Part shown: piece after piece, positions 35,773 to 44,985 of the stretch
Layout: each line of letters opens with the position of its first letter
How positions within the stretch are numbered: the first letter of the stretch is position 1
Source: Methylocystis parvus OBBP
GTDB lineage: Bacteria; Pseudomonadota; Alphaproteobacteria; Rhizobiales; Beijerinckiaceae
DNA length: 64,000 nucleotides
NCBI RefSeq assembly: GCF_027571405.1
Contig: NZ_CP092968.1
Span: 62,001-126,000 of the forward strand
Direction of reading: 5' to 3'
Made by a program: the position numbers and the translations under genes
The notes under the pieces: model-generated
Told to the model about the DNA's origin: nothing
What the model saw: only the letters and a program-made list of their open reading frames with translations
Database searches by the model: none

Positions 35773-37010
35773 CTGGGCGCCCCTCGCGCGGCTGCGGCGC
35801 GCGGCGTCGGCGCCATGACTGGAACGGATTTGATCGTCGGCTCGACCGCGGAGATGAAGCCGCCGCCCAGCACGCGCGCCGCGCCGTCGGCGCGGTCGTA
35901 GAACACACAAGCCTGACCCGGCGAGACGCCAAATTCTCCCGTCCCGAAGACCACTGTCGCCTCCTTGCCGTCGCTTGCGATCAGCCGGGCGGGGACGGGC
36001 GGACGGGTCGATCGGACGCGAGCCATGATATCGATTCCCTGGGGCGGCAGTTGAGACAACTCGCCAGGGCCGATCCAGTTCACATCGCGCAGCGCGACCG
36101 CGCGGGTCTCCAGCGCCTCGCGCGGGCCGACCACAACCTGGGCCTTGGCGGCGTCCAGCCGGACGACGAACAGAGGCTGCGCATCGCGCCCGGCGACCGC
36201 CGCGCCGAGCCCGAGGCCGCGCCGCTGCCCGATCGTGTAATGGACGACGCCGGCATGGCGGCCGAGCACGCGGCCGTCCACATGCACGATTTCGCCCGGC
36301 ACCACCGCTTCCGGAGCCAGGCGCTGGACGACGTCCGTGTAACGGCCGCTGGGCACGAAGCAGATGTCCTGGCTGTCCGGCTTGTCCGCGACGTCGAGCG
36401 AATAGCGGCGCGCCATTTCGCGCACCTCGGCCTTGGTGAAGTCGCCCAGCGGGAAACGCAGGGATTTGAGCTGCTCGCGCGTGGTGGCGAAGAGGAAATA
36501 GCTCTGGTCGCGGGAGGCGTCCTGAGCCCGATAGAGGGCGCGGCCGCCCGCGCCGTCGTCGCGCGAGGAAATATAATGGCCCGTCGCCAGGACATGCGCG
36601 CCCAAATCCTTCGCCGTCTCGAACAGATCCGCGAATTTGATGAACTGGTTGCAGGCGATGCAGGGAACCGGCGTCTCGCCGCTCGCATAGGAGGCGGCGA
36701 ATTCGTCGATCACCTTTTCCTGGAAGCGGCGCTCATAATCGAGCACGAAATGGGGAATGCCGAGCCGCGCCGCGACCGCGCGGGCGTCCTGTATGTCCTG
36801 CCCGGCGCAGCAGGCGCCCTTGCGGTGGGTCGCTTCCCCGTGATCGTAAAGCTGAAGCGTGACCCCCACGACGTCATAGCCCCGCTCCTTCATGAGCGCG
36901 GCGACGACGCTGGAATCCACCCCGCCGGACATGGCGACGACCACGCGCGTTTCTCCCGGGGAGGCCGGCAGGGTCGGCAACTCGTCCTCAGCGATGGTGC
37001 AATGCGTCAT
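35769..37010 (-). CDS. mnmA: tRNA-specific 2-thiouridylase MnmA
   Basis: This 413-residue MnmA thiolates U34 of Lys, Glu and Gln tRNAs. It has the PP-loop SGGVDSS (28-34), the catalytic cysteines C120 ([10 protein letters not shown]) and C217 (SQDICFVP), and IGQRRGLG in the central domain. An N-terminal extension of about 20 residues and a C-terminal Ala/Pro/Arg-rich tail are longer than in E. coli. It is coupled to pmtA by a 4-bp overlap. Confidence 0.95.
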   Translation of the reverse strand: MTHCTIAEDELPTLPASPGETRVVVAMSGGVDSSVVAALMKERGYDVVGVTLQLYDHGEATHRKGACCAGQDIQDARAVAARLGIPHFVLDYERRFQEKVIDEFAASYASGETPVPCIACNQFIKFADLFETAKDLGAHVLATGHYISSRDDGAGGRALYRAQDASRDQSYFLFATTREQLKSLRFPLGDFTKAEVREMARRYSLDVADKPDSQDICFVPSGRYTDVVQRLAPEAVVPGEIVHVDGRVLGRHAGVVHYTIGQRRGLGLGAAVAGRDAQPLFVVRLDAAKAQVVVGPREALETRAVALRDVNWIGPGELSQLPPQGIDIMARVRSTRPPVPARLIASDGKEATVVFGTGEFGVSPGQACVFYDRADGAARVLGGGFISAVEPTIKSVPVMAPTPRAAAARGAPR

Positions 37011-37213
37011 TTCGGGGAAGGTACGCCTTCGAGTGACACGAGCCGGGTCTCCGCCGCTGGACGGAAGGGCGCCGACAAACTGACATTTAGATCATTACCT
37101 ATCCGTGAGGCAATCGCATCCGCGAAAGCGCCGCGCCATATCCATGTCATATTGTTCCTTGGCCGCATGGCTGCTAAGACGCCGCAAACTGTAGCGGGGT
37201 GTGGGGACCAGCG

Positions 37214-38155
37214 ATGGCGGCGATGAAACTTCTGGCGGGCAACTCGAACCGGGCGCTCGCGGAGGCCATAGCGGCGCATCTCAACATCCCGCTATGCCGG
37301 GCGCATGTCCGCCGCTTCGCCGATCAGGAGATCTGGGTCGAGGTTTTGGAGAATGTGCGCGGGCAGGACACTTTCGTGATCCAGTCCACCTCCTTCCCGG
37401 CCAACGACCATCTGATGGAGCTTCTGATCATGATCGACGCGCTGCGCCGCGCGTCGGCCCGCCGCATCACGGCGGTGATCCCCTATTTCGGCTATGCCCG
37501 TCAGGACCGCAAACAAGGTCCGCGCACGCCGATCTCGGCCAAGCTCGTCTCCAACCTCATCACCCGCGCCGGGGCGGACCGCGTGCTGACGGTCGACCTC
37601 CACGCCGGACAGGTGCAGGGCTTCTTCGACATTCCGACCGACAATCTCTTCGCCGCGCCGGTCATGGTGGCCGACATCAAGGCGCATCGTCAGTTGAAGA
37701 ACGTCATGGTCGTCTCGCCGGACGTCGGCGGCGTGGTGCGCGCCCGCGCCTTGGCCAAGCGCATCGACGCGCCGCTGGCGATCGTCGACAAGCGCCGCGA
37801 GCGCGCCGGCGAGTCCGAGGTGATGAACATCATCGGCGACGTGCGCGGGCACAACTGCATCCTGGTTGACGACATCGTCGATTCGGGCGGCACGCTGTGC
37901 AACGCCGCGGAGGCGCTGCTGGCCGCCGGCGCGGAGTCGGTCCACGCCTACATCACCCATGGCGTGCTCTCCGGCGCCGCCTGCGCGCGCATCGCCGCGT
38001 CGAAACTGAAGGAGCTGGTGATCACCGACACGATCCGCGAGACGGACGGGGTGACGGCCGCCCACAATATCCGCGTGATCCCCATCGGCCCGCTCATCGG
38101 CGAAGCGATCGCCCGCACGGCCCGCGAGGAAAGCGTGTCGAGCCTGTTCGACTGA
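37214..38155 (+). CDS. prs: Ribose-phosphate pyrophosphokinase
   Basis: This 313-residue PRPP synthase has the flexible-loop [11 protein letters not shown], metal-binding [13 protein letters not shown], and the PRPP signature [14 protein letters not shown]. It supplies PRPP for nucleotides, His and Trp. The ATG at 37214 has GGGGA about 8 bases before it. ATGs at 37199 and 37223 are in frame, and the last gives the canonical MKLLAGNSN. Confidence 0.95.
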   Translation: MAAMKLLAGNSNRALAEAIAAHLNIPLCRAHVRRFADQEIWVEVLENVRGQDTFVIQSTSFPANDHLMELLIMIDALRRASARRITAVIPYFGYARQDRKQGPRTPISAKLVSNLITRAGADRVLTVDLHAGQVQGFFDIPTDNLFAAPVMVADIKAHRQLKNVMVVSPDVGGVVRARALAKRIDAPLAIVDKRRERAGESEVMNIIGDVRGHNCILVDDIVDSGGTLCNAAEALLAAGAESVHAYITHGVLSGAACARIAASKLKELVITDTIRETDGVTAAHNIRVIPIGPLIGEAIARTAREESVSSLFD

Positions 38156-38265
38156 TTGGCGCGAGCGGCGACGAAGAGGCTTCATAAGCCCGGCGTCTCG
38201 GCGACGTCGGATTCCGGTCCAATCGTCGCCCTGTTCACCGTTCCCTTCGTCGAAAGCGCAGCTCG

Positions 38266-39156
38266 TCATCCCGCCTGCGCGGCCCGCGGCGGCATGGCGT
38301 ATTTCTGCACGCTGCCGTCGACGAAGAAAATTCTTTTAAGAAGGAAAATTGCCCGCAGGTTCGACTTGTCTTCCGAGACGAGGCGCTTGCCTTTGCCGTC
38401 GAGCTTCTTCGCATCGACATGCTGATCCCAATGCAGCGCCCCGCCTTCCGAGATGAGCGCGCTTACCGAGATCGTCGAACTGTAGATGTTGTTGTCCTGC
38501 TGGTCCGCAACCTTCATCACGCCCTCGAAGGCGCGGATCGGCTTGCCGGCGAGGTTTTCGAAATTGAGGGAGAGCGTCACCCGCTCGCCGTCTTCCGCGC
38601 CCTGCACGACCTCCCGGTCGAGAAGGGCGAAAGCGAGAGGCGCGGGTTGCTCGGGCGCCTCGGCCTTGGCGACGACGGGCTTTTCCGGCGCATCGGGCTT
38701 GGCGGCGTCCTGCCGGGCGTCCGGCTTCGAGGCCTCGCTTTTGGCGAGTTCGGGTTTGGCCGGCGGGATCGGAATGTCGGCCGGCGGCTTCGGGTCGGCG
38801 TCCCGCGCATCGGCGGATTTCGCCTCTTTCGACGCCGTCTTGCCGTCATCGCCTCTCAGGAGGCGCGCCAATCCGACCTTGTCGGCGGACTTCACGCGCG
38901 GCGCGTCGGCGCTTTTCGACTCGGAGGCCGCCTTCGTCGCGGATCCGGATTTCTCGGAGCCGAGGAGCGCCGCGACATTCATGCCGCCCAACTCGCCTTT
39001 TTTGCCGAGAAAGAAGCCCGCGCCGCCGGCGATCGCGACGCCGAGCGCCAGGATCAGCCCCTTGGATGAGCCGTTGGACGAACCCTTGGACGGCGCGCTT
39101 TTCGTCGCCTTGGAAGGGCGCGCGCCCCGGGAGGATTGAGATTTCTTCTTCGCCAC
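38266..39156 (-). CDS. Single-pass membrane protein of unknown function
   Basis: This 296-residue protein has a Lys/Ser-rich cytosolic N-terminus, one membrane segment at about 33-51 (GLILALGVAIAGGAGFFLG), a 120-residue Lys/Ala/Asp/Pro-rich linker and a C-terminal beta-rich domain (GERVTLSLNFENLAGKPIRA to VSEDKSNLRAIF). The domain is probably periplasmic. I do not recognise a family, and nothing in the neighbourhood suggests a role. Confidence 0.7.
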   Translation of the reverse strand: MAKKKSQSSRGARPSKATKSAPSKGSSNGSSKGLILALGVAIAGGAGFFLGKKGELGGMNVAALLGSEKSGSATKAASESKSADAPRVKSADKVGLARLLRGDDGKTASKEAKSADARDADPKPPADIPIPPAKPELAKSEASKPDARQDAAKPDAPEKPVVAKAEAPEQPAPLAFALLDREVVQGAEDGERVTLSLNFENLAGKPIRAFEGVMKVADQQDNNIYSSTISVSALISEGGALHWDQHVDAKKLDGKGKRLVSEDKSNLRAIFLLKRIFFVDGSVQKYAMPPRAAQAG

Positions 39157-39316
39157 CGCCGCACTCCGAATGGAATCGATTTGAGGAAAGTTTGACGGAT
39201 AATTCTCATTGCAAAAGCGACGCTTCCTTGCATGGTTGACGCGGAGTTAACGCCGTGCGTTCGTCGCCCGCTCGTGGCCCTTGCCCTCGCGCCGCGCGGG
39301 CGCCAAAAGCGCGGGC

Positions 39317-40840
39317 ATGACCGATCAGACGATCCGCGAACCCGTTCCCGCCCGCTTCAACCTCTCCCGCTATTGCCTGGCGGAAAACGCCCGTCTGCGC
39401 CCCGACGAGACCGCGATCACGGTCGTCGGCGACGCGGGCCCGATGCGGTGGACGCATAAGGAGCTCGATCTGAAAGTCAGGCGCCTTGCGGCGGGCCTGC
39501 GGTCGCTGGGGCTCGCGCCCGGCGCGCGGGTCATGATCCGCATGGGCAATGAAGCCAATGCAGCTTTGGCGTATTTCGCCACGATCGCGGCGGGTTACGT
39601 CGCGCTGCTCGCTTCCTCGCAATTGACTTTCGAGGAGGCGGGCTTCCTGCTCGAGGATTGCGGGGCCTCCGTGCTGGCGCTCGGCGCGGCCTTCGAGAAG
39701 GAGGCGCATGAGGGAAGCGCGATCATCTTGCGGGGACCCGATCTGGAGCGCCTTGCCGAAAGCGCCCCGCTCGAAGACTACGCCGACACGGCGGCCGATG
39801 ATCCAGCCTATCTCGTCTACACCTCCGGCACGACCAGCCGCCCGAAAGGCGTTCTCCACGCCCACCGCGCCGCCTGGGGCCGCCGGCCGATGCGCGCGCA
39901 TTGGACGGGGCTCGGCCCCGGCGACGTGATGTTGCATGCGGGGGCGATCAACTGGACCTACACGCTCGGCGTCGGGATCGTCGATCCATTATCCGCCGGC
40001 GGCTCCGTCGTGCTTTACAACGGCCACCCCGATCCGAATGTCTGGCCGCGGCTCATCGCCGAACATCGGGCGAGCGTTTTCGCGGGCGTGCCAGGCGTCT
40101 ATCGGCAGATGTTGAAATATGGCGCGCCGGAACAGGCCGACCTGTCCAGCCTGCGCCATGGGCTTTCGGCCGGCGCGGCCCTGCCGCCGGCGTTGCTCGC
40201 GGAGTGGAAAGCCCGCACCGGCAAGGAGATTTTCGAAGCCTTCGGCATGAGCGAATGTTCGACTTTCATTTCGAGCGGCCCGACCACGCCCGTTCATCCT
40301 GGCTCTCCGGGGCGCCCGCAGCCGGGCAGGGTGGTCGCGGCCTTGCCGCAGGAGGGCGGCGAGACGCCCTTGCCGCCGGGCGAGACAGGGGTGCTCGCCG
40401 TGCGGCGCGACGATCCCGGACTGATGCTCGGATATTGGAATCGGCCCGACGAAGAGCGCGACGCTTTTCGGGGCGACTGGTTCGTGTCGGGCGATCTCGT
40501 CGCCTTTGACGCGAAAGGCTACATGCATCATCACGGCCGCGCCGACGAAGTGATGAATGCGGGCGGCTATCGCGTGTCGCCGGCGGAAGTCGAGAAATGC
40601 CTTCTCGCCTTCGATCATGTCGCCGAAGCCGCCGCGGCGGAACGGCCGGGACGCGACTCCGATACGACGATCATCAAGGCCTATGTCGTCATGAGGGACA
40701 ATGCGCCCAAGAACGAGGAGGCGATCCTCGCTCATTGCCATGCGCATCTCGCAGCCTACAAGCGTCCGCGCGCGGTCGTCTTTCTCGACGCGCTGCCGCG
40801 CAACGCCAACGGGAAACTGATGCGCGCGGCCTTGCCGTAG
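39317..40840 (+). CDS. AMP-dependent acyl-CoA synthetase
   Basis: This 507-residue member of the ANL adenylating family has the P-loop YTSGTTSRPKGV, FEAFGMSEC (A5), the WFVSGDLVAFDAKGY hinge region with the RADEVMNAGGYRVSP A8 motif, and the adenylation lysine in PRNANGKLMR. Organisation is closest to acetyl/propionyl or benzoate-type CoA ligases. The acid substrate cannot be told. The ATG at 39317 is preceded only by a weak ribosome site. Confidence 0.88.
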   Translation: MTDQTIREPVPARFNLSRYCLAENARLRPDETAITVVGDAGPMRWTHKELDLKVRRLAAGLRSLGLAPGARVMIRMGNEANAALAYFATIAAGYVALLASSQLTFEEAGFLLEDCGASVLALGAAFEKEAHEGSAIILRGPDLERLAESAPLEDYADTAADDPAYLVYTSGTTSRPKGVLHAHRAAWGRRPMRAHWTGLGPGDVMLHAGAINWTYTLGVGIVDPLSAGGSVVLYNGHPDPNVWPRLIAEHRASVFAGVPGVYRQMLKYGAPEQADLSSLRHGLSAGAALPPALLAEWKARTGKEIFEAFGMSECSTFISSGPTTPVHPGSPGRPQPGRVVAALPQEGGETPLPPGETGVLAVRRDDPGLMLGYWNRPDEERDAFRGDWFVSGDLVAFDAKGYMHHHGRADEVMNAGGYRVSPAEVEKCLLAFDHVAEAAAAERPGRDSDTTIIKAYVVMRDNAPKNEEAILAHCHAHLAAYKRPRAVVFLDALPRNANGKLMRAALP

Positions 40841-40868
40841 ATCGTGGAGCCGCTTCAAGCAAAAGAAA

Positions 40869-40908
40869 GGCTCGATCGCGCGTCGGGGCAATGATGCGCG
40901 ACCGAGCC
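40869..40908. terminator. Bidirectional hairpin between convergent genes
   Basis: A 6+6 bp stem with one mismatch pairs 40869-40881 with 40896-40908 (GGCTCG-A-TCGCGC with GCGCGA-C-CGAGCC). It lies between the acyl-CoA synthetase and IHF-like genes. T runs are weak (TCC on plus, CTTTC on minus). Confidence 0.5.
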
Positions 40909-40944
40909 TCCATATCCGTTCGCCGGGCAGAGCGAACGAATATA

Positions 40945-41412
40945 TTACGCTTTGACCAGGGTCCGCTCGATCGCATGTCGGTCGTCGGAACTGGAGCCGG
41001 AGCTGTCTTTCTCCGGCGCGCGCTTGCGAGCGCGTTTGGGTTTCCCGCCGGGCGCGGGAGCCTCCCCATTGATCGAGGCCTTCATGTTCGGCGAGGCCTT
41101 GAAGACGACGACGCGCCGCGCATCGATCGCCACGGGAGCCCCGGTGCGCGGATTACGGCCCGCGCGCTCGTGCTTCTCGCGAACGACGAAGGAGCCGAAA
41201 TCGTGGAGTTTCAACGTCTCTCCGGAAACCAGCGTTTCGACCATCTCGTCGATCACGCAGTCCGTCAGCCGCTTGGCTTCGCGGCGCGAAATGCCGCTGA
41301 CGCGCTCGAAGATGGCGAGCGCGATCGCCTGACGCGTCAACGCCCCGCGCTCCGCCGCTGCGGCCCCTGCGCCACTGTGCTCAATTGACGTTTTTTTATC
41401 CGGAGTCGACAT
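40945..41412 (-). CDS. IHF/HU-family DNA-binding protein with extended tails
   Basis: This 155-residue protein contains a full IHF-alpha-like core (LTRQAIALAIFERVSGISRR to VVVFKASPNMKASI), including the beta-arm RNPRTGAPVAIDARR with the intercalating proline context. It has about 25 extra residues before and about 45 after, the latter Lys/Arg/Ser-rich (KPKRARKRAPEKDSSGSSSD). Normal IhfA is about 100 residues, so this is probably a paralogue or a lineage-specific long form. IHF helps NifA-sigma-54 promoters, but a link to the nif island is only a possibility. Confidence 0.85.
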   Translation of the reverse strand: MSTPDKKTSIEHSGAGAAAAERGALTRQAIALAIFERVSGISRREAKRLTDCVIDEMVETLVSGETLKLHDFGSFVVREKHERAGRNPRTGAPVAIDARRVVVFKASPNMKASINGEAPAPGGKPKRARKRAPEKDSSGSSSDDRHAIERTLVKA

Positions 41413-41582
41413 TGTCCGAGCGCCTGAAATCTTTCTGCTCCGCGCCCGCTCCTGTTCGATAAACTCTTTGGGCGCCGGAATATTGTGGAAGTTGCGCGCT
41501 CCGTGCCCACCGCGACAGTGCTGATGGTCACCTTGCGCCAGTGACTTTTGTCATTGGCCTGTCGTTTTCGGACGGCGCGCGT

Positions 41583-41602
41583 GCTATAAAACCAGTTATA
41601 GC
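41583..41602. promoter_or_regulatory. Inverted repeat upstream of the GTPase operon
   Basis: GCTATAA-N6-TTATAGC is a perfect 7-bp inverted repeat in an A/T-rich patch, 57 bp before the first ATG of the operon. It contains a -10-like TATAAA. It may be an operator over the promoter. Confidence 0.35.
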
Positions 41603-41658
41603 CGGCTGAAACTTAAGGTCTCCTGGTCACGAAAACGCACGGTTTTAAGGGAAACGGG

Positions 41659-41979
41659 ATGGACAAGGGCGACCAAGAAGAAAAGCATAAACTAGATGTT
41701 ACGCCGATCAGCCTAATTTTTGATCCGATGGAGCAGATGCGCGAGCTCCTCTTCGGCGCGACTCATCGCGAGACCGGAAAAGAACTTGCTCGCCTTGAAC
41801 AAAAACTGGAGACTTTTCAGAAAGATTTTGCCGCGCAAGTTGAGGCGCTCGACGCGCGTCTCCTGCAGATTGCGCGCGAGGCCGAAAAGAGCCAGGCGGA
41901 ATCGCTGATGACGATCGGAAACGCTCTCTCCGAATTGGGAGAGCGGCTCAAGGCGATGAGCGAGAAGCGCGATGTCTGA
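41659..41979 (+). CDS. Coiled-coil protein, first gene of the GTPase operon
   Basis: This 106-residue protein is hydrophilic. It has ISLIFDPMEQMRELLFG near the N-terminus and a long heptad-like helix from about 38 to 105 (ELARLEQKLETFQKDFAAQV onward). There is no signal peptide or membrane segment. It overlaps the next gene by 8 bp. I do not recognise it. Position suggests it binds the membrane protein or the GTPase as an adaptor. Ribosome site GGGAAACGGG precedes the ATG. Confidence 0.8.
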   Translation: MDKGDQEEKHKLDVTPISLIFDPMEQMRELLFGATHRETGKELARLEQKLETFQKDFAAQVEALDARLLQIAREAEKSQAESLMTIGNALSELGERLKAMSEKRDV

Positions 41980-43651
41980 CATGTCGACGTCCGGCGGCGC
42001 GGAGGCGTTCGAGAAGATCAAGGCGCTTCTGCTCGGCGACACCGCGCGCCGACTGGACCAGACGGCCGAGCGCGTCGAAAGGCTCGATACGCGCCTCGGC
42101 GACGAGAGCAAGTTTTCGATCTCGACCGGCGACGCCCTTGTCGACGCCTTCAAACACGCCGAAGAGAAGCGTCCGCGCGACCTCAGCAACGCGCTCGCGC
42201 CGTCCGTGGTCTCCATCATCCGGTCGGAGATCAGGAACTCCAAGGACATGATGGTGGAGGCGCTCTATCCCATCATGGGCCGTCTCGTGACCGCTGCCGT
42301 GGCGGGCGCCTTTCGAGACCTCGTGGAGAGTCTCAATACGCGCATAGACGCGCTCGTCTCCGCCAATTCATGGCGTTTGCGGATGCGCGCCATGGCGACC
42401 GGCCGCAGCATGGCGGAGGTCGCCCTCGCCGAGGCCGAGGCGGGGCGTCTGAAGCGCGCCTTGCTTCTCGAGCGCGGAAGCGGGCGGCTTCTCGCCATCT
42501 GGCCCGTGAAGGAAGACGGCGCGGAAGGCGGCAACGCCGACCTCGAAAGCGGCATGATCGCCGCCATCACCGAATTCGCCACGAAGGTGTATGCCGACAA
42601 GGGCGGCGAATTGCGCATGCTCGACATGGGGGCGGGCAAGGTTTTTCTGCGCGCGTCGCCGCAGGTCATCGTCGCGGGCGAATTCGGCGGGGAGCTGTCC
42701 GGCCAGAATGAGCGGCGGCTGGACGAGGCTTTCCTTTCCATCGTGGAGATGCACGAAAAGGACGAGGCGTCGTGCACGCCCGACGCGATCGGCGGGTTGC
42801 TGAACGGCGCGCTCGCGGCCCCCGCCAAGCCAAAGAGCAAGACGCCGGTGATGATCTTCGGCGCCGTCGTGGCGGGGCTCATCGTCTGGTTCAGCTGGCA
42901 GCCCGCCGTGAACGCTTATCGCGAATGGCGCATTCTCGGCGCTTATGACGAAGCGATGGCGGCGCATCCCGCGCTCGCTCAATATCCGTTGCGCCTCGTC
43001 ATCGATCCTGAAGGCGGCCGCGTCGTTCTGCGCGGGCTGGCGGCCAATGAGACCGAGCCGCTCGCAATCGCCGAAGCCGTCTCTCACGCATCACCTTACC
43101 GCGTCGAACGGGAAATCCAGATCGTTGCGCTCGCCTCGCAAACCGCTCAGGATCTGCGCGCCGGCGAGACGCGCGCCGCCGCGACGCTGCAGGAAGCGCA
43201 ATCGCAGATCGAGGCGCTGCGGGGCGAATTGAAAGAGGCGCGAGCGACGCTCGAACGTCTGACGCAAGAGCATGACGCGCCGCGCGCGAAGCTGCGGCGT
43301 TTCGTCGAGAATTTCGCTGTGTTCTTCTCGGATTCCGACACGCTGATCGACCCGGGCGCGACCGCCGCGCGGCTGGACCAATTGGCGACGCTGCTCAAGG
43401 AGAGCGATAGCGGTCTGCGCGTCGTCGGCTATGCCGACGATGTCGGCGCGACGGTTTCGAGCCGGTCCGCTTCCCGCAAGCGCGCGGACAAAATCGTCGC
43501 CATGCTGGTGGAGCGCGGCGTGCCCCGAAGCCGGCTCGCCCTCGTCTCGCGCTCGACCCTCAACCCCATCGCGGATTCGGCCCTCGACACCATCCGCAGC
43601 CGCCGCGTCTCCTTCGAACTGCCCTATGCCGGGGAGTTCGACGTGCGATGA
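41972..43651 (+). CDS. Single-pass protein: cytosolic sensor-like domain, TM, BON, coiled coil, OmpA
   Basis: This 559-residue protein has no signal peptide. Residues 1-130 are helical. About 135-265 form an alpha/beta region (RALLLERGSGRLLAIWPV, GMIAAITEFATKVYA, GKVFLRASPQVIVAGEF) whose strand-helix order resembles longin/roadblock GTPase-partner domains. One membrane segment lies at 291-309. A BON-like stretch follows at about 335-385 (RVVLRGLAANETEPLAIAEA), then a coiled coil (395-435) and an OmpA-type peptidoglycan-binding domain (about 440-555, with DTLIDPGA and VVGYAD). It overlaps both neighbours, and the downstream one is a small GTPase. The sensor-domain assignment is inference. Confidence 0.8.
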   Translation: MSDMSTSGGAEAFEKIKALLLGDTARRLDQTAERVERLDTRLGDESKFSISTGDALVDAFKHAEEKRPRDLSNALAPSVVSIIRSEIRNSKDMMVEALYPIMGRLVTAAVAGAFRDLVESLNTRIDALVSANSWRLRMRAMATGRSMAEVALAEAEAGRLKRALLLERGSGRLLAIWPVKEDGAEGGNADLESGMIAAITEFATKVYADKGGELRMLDMGAGKVFLRASPQVIVAGEFGGELSGQNERRLDEAFLSIVEMHEKDEASCTPDAIGGLLNGALAAPAKPKSKTPVMIFGAVVAGLIVWFSWQPAVNAYREWRILGAYDEAMAAHPALAQYPLRLVIDPEGGRVVLRGLAANETEPLAIAEAVSHASPYRVEREIQIVALASQTAQDLRAGETRAAATLQEAQSQIEALRGELKEARATLERLTQEHDAPRAKLRRFVENFAVFFSDSDTLIDPGATAARLDQLATLLKESDSGLRVVGYADDVGATVSSRSASRKRADKIVAMLVERGVPRSRLALVSRSTLNPIADSALDTIRSRRVSFELPYAGEFDVR

Positions 43652-44145
43652 TATCGGCGAAAGTCATGTTGCTGGGGGATATCGGCGTCGGCAAGTCGTC
43701 GCTGGCGCGCCGCTTCGTCTTCGATCGCTTCGAGAGCGACTACAAGACGACGATCGGCGTCGACGTCCTCACCCATGACGTCGCGCTTGGCCCGGAGGCG
43801 GAGAACGCGACGCTGCGCTTTGTCCTTTGGGACACGGACGGCGATTTCGGCGTGCGGATTTTCGAGACCGTCTATCTTGCCGGCGCGTCGGCCGCGATTG
43901 TCGTCGCCGACGCCACCCGGCCGGCGACGCTCGTCAAGATGGCGGGCCTCGTCGCCAGGTTCGAAGAGCGTTTTCCCGGCCGTCCCGTCTGTGGAATCGT
44001 AAACAAGATTGACCTTGTCCCGGAGTTCCGCCTCGCCGGAGAAGCGGCGCCGCATATGGATGTCGTCTACGCCAGCGCCAAGACCGGGCAGGGCGTGGAA
44101 GAGATGTTTCTGGCGCTCGGGCGGACGATCTGGCGGCGGTCCTGA
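43648..44145 (+). CDS. Rab/Ras-like small GTPase
   Basis: This 165-residue small GTPase has P-loop GDIGVGKS at 10-17, Rab-like switch I YKTTIGVDV (T34/T35), G3 WDTDG at 61-65, G4 NKID at 119-122 and G5 ASAK at 142-145. The residue matching catalytic Gln61 of Ras is D66, so intrinsic hydrolysis may be slow or partner-assisted. No C-terminal prenylation cysteine is present. The ATG overlaps the upstream stop as ATGA, so production is coupled to the membrane protein. Ras-superfamily genes of this type are scattered in bacteria, and a specific role is unknown. Confidence 0.9.
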   Translation: MISAKVMLLGDIGVGKSSLARRFVFDRFESDYKTTIGVDVLTHDVALGPEAENATLRFVLWDTDGDFGVRIFETVYLAGASAAIVVADATRPATLVKMAGLVARFEERFPGRPVCGIVNKIDLVPEFRLAGEAAPHMDVVYASAKTGQGVEEMFLALGRTIWRRS

Positions 44146-44853
44146 TCAGCGCTCCGAGAGCGCCCGGATAGCGAGTTCCGTCCGGCTGCGCAGATGCAGC
44201 TTGGCGAGGATCGTCGAGACGTGGTTTTTGACTGTCCCTTCCGCCAGTCCCATTTCTTTTGCGATCTCGCGGTTGCCTTTGCCCGCGGCGACATGGGCCA
44301 GCACGTCTTTTTCGCGATCTGTCAGCGGCTCCTCGTCCTCGACGCCGGGAGAGGCCGCCGGTTTCACATATGTCTTCACCCGACGAAACTCGGCCAGAAT
44401 CTTTGAGGCGATGCTGGGCGACAGACGGGGCTCGCCGCTCGCCGCGCCGCGGATGGCCGCCAGAATTTCGCTCTCTTCCGCCTCCTTGAGGAGATAGCCC
44501 GAAGCGCCGGCCGAAATCGCCTCGAAGACGAGTTCGTCCGCGTCGAAGGTCGTCAGCATGACGACGCGCGTCTGCGGCGCCTTGGCGAGAATGGCGCGGG
44601 TGGCCGCGACGCCGTCCATACGCGGCATCTTGAGATCCATCAAAATAACGTCGGGCGCGTAGGTGAGGGCGGCGGCGACCGCCTGTTCGCCGTCCGCCGC
44701 GGTGGCGACGACGTCTATATCCTCTTCCAACGCCAATAGCGCCGAGAGCGCCTTGCGGATCACCGTCTGATCCTCGGCGATCACGAGGCGTATCTTTTCC
44801 CGATCGCTCAAAGCGCGTCCCCCCGCAATCTTCCCCAAGCTCACGGGCACCAT
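44146..44853 (-). CDS. NarL/LuxR-family response regulator
   Basis: This 235-residue regulator has a receiver domain (acid pair E27-D28, phosphoacceptor D73 in DVILMDLKMP, K123) and a C-terminal LuxR-type HTH (LTDREKDVLAHVAAGKGNRE, VKNHVSTILAKLHLRSR). No histidine kinase lies next to it. The start is uncertain: ATG at 44853 opens the frame, while a TTG at about 44811 follows a GGGGGGA and would start nearer the domain. It converges on the GTPase gene with no gap. Confidence 0.9.
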   Translation of the reverse strand: MVPVSLGKIAGGRALSDREKIRLVIAEDQTVIRKALSALLALEEDIDVVATAADGEQAVAAALTYAPDVILMDLKMPRMDGVAATRAILAKAPQTRVVMLTTFDADELVFEAISAGASGYLLKEAEESEILAAIRGAASGEPRLSPSIASKILAEFRRVKTYVKPAASPGVEDEEPLTDREKDVLAHVAAGKGNREIAKEMGLAEGTVKNHVSTILAKLHLRSRTELAIRALSER

Positions 44854-44985
44854 AGGCGCTGGCGTCCAGGGGCGCAAAACCTGACTGCAGGATGAACGGC
44901 GCAGCCACGTCACGTTCAGGGAAGCGGAGCGATGATCCGGGCAATGACGCCAATTGGCGGCAGCCTCGAGCGAAGGGAGCGTCCG

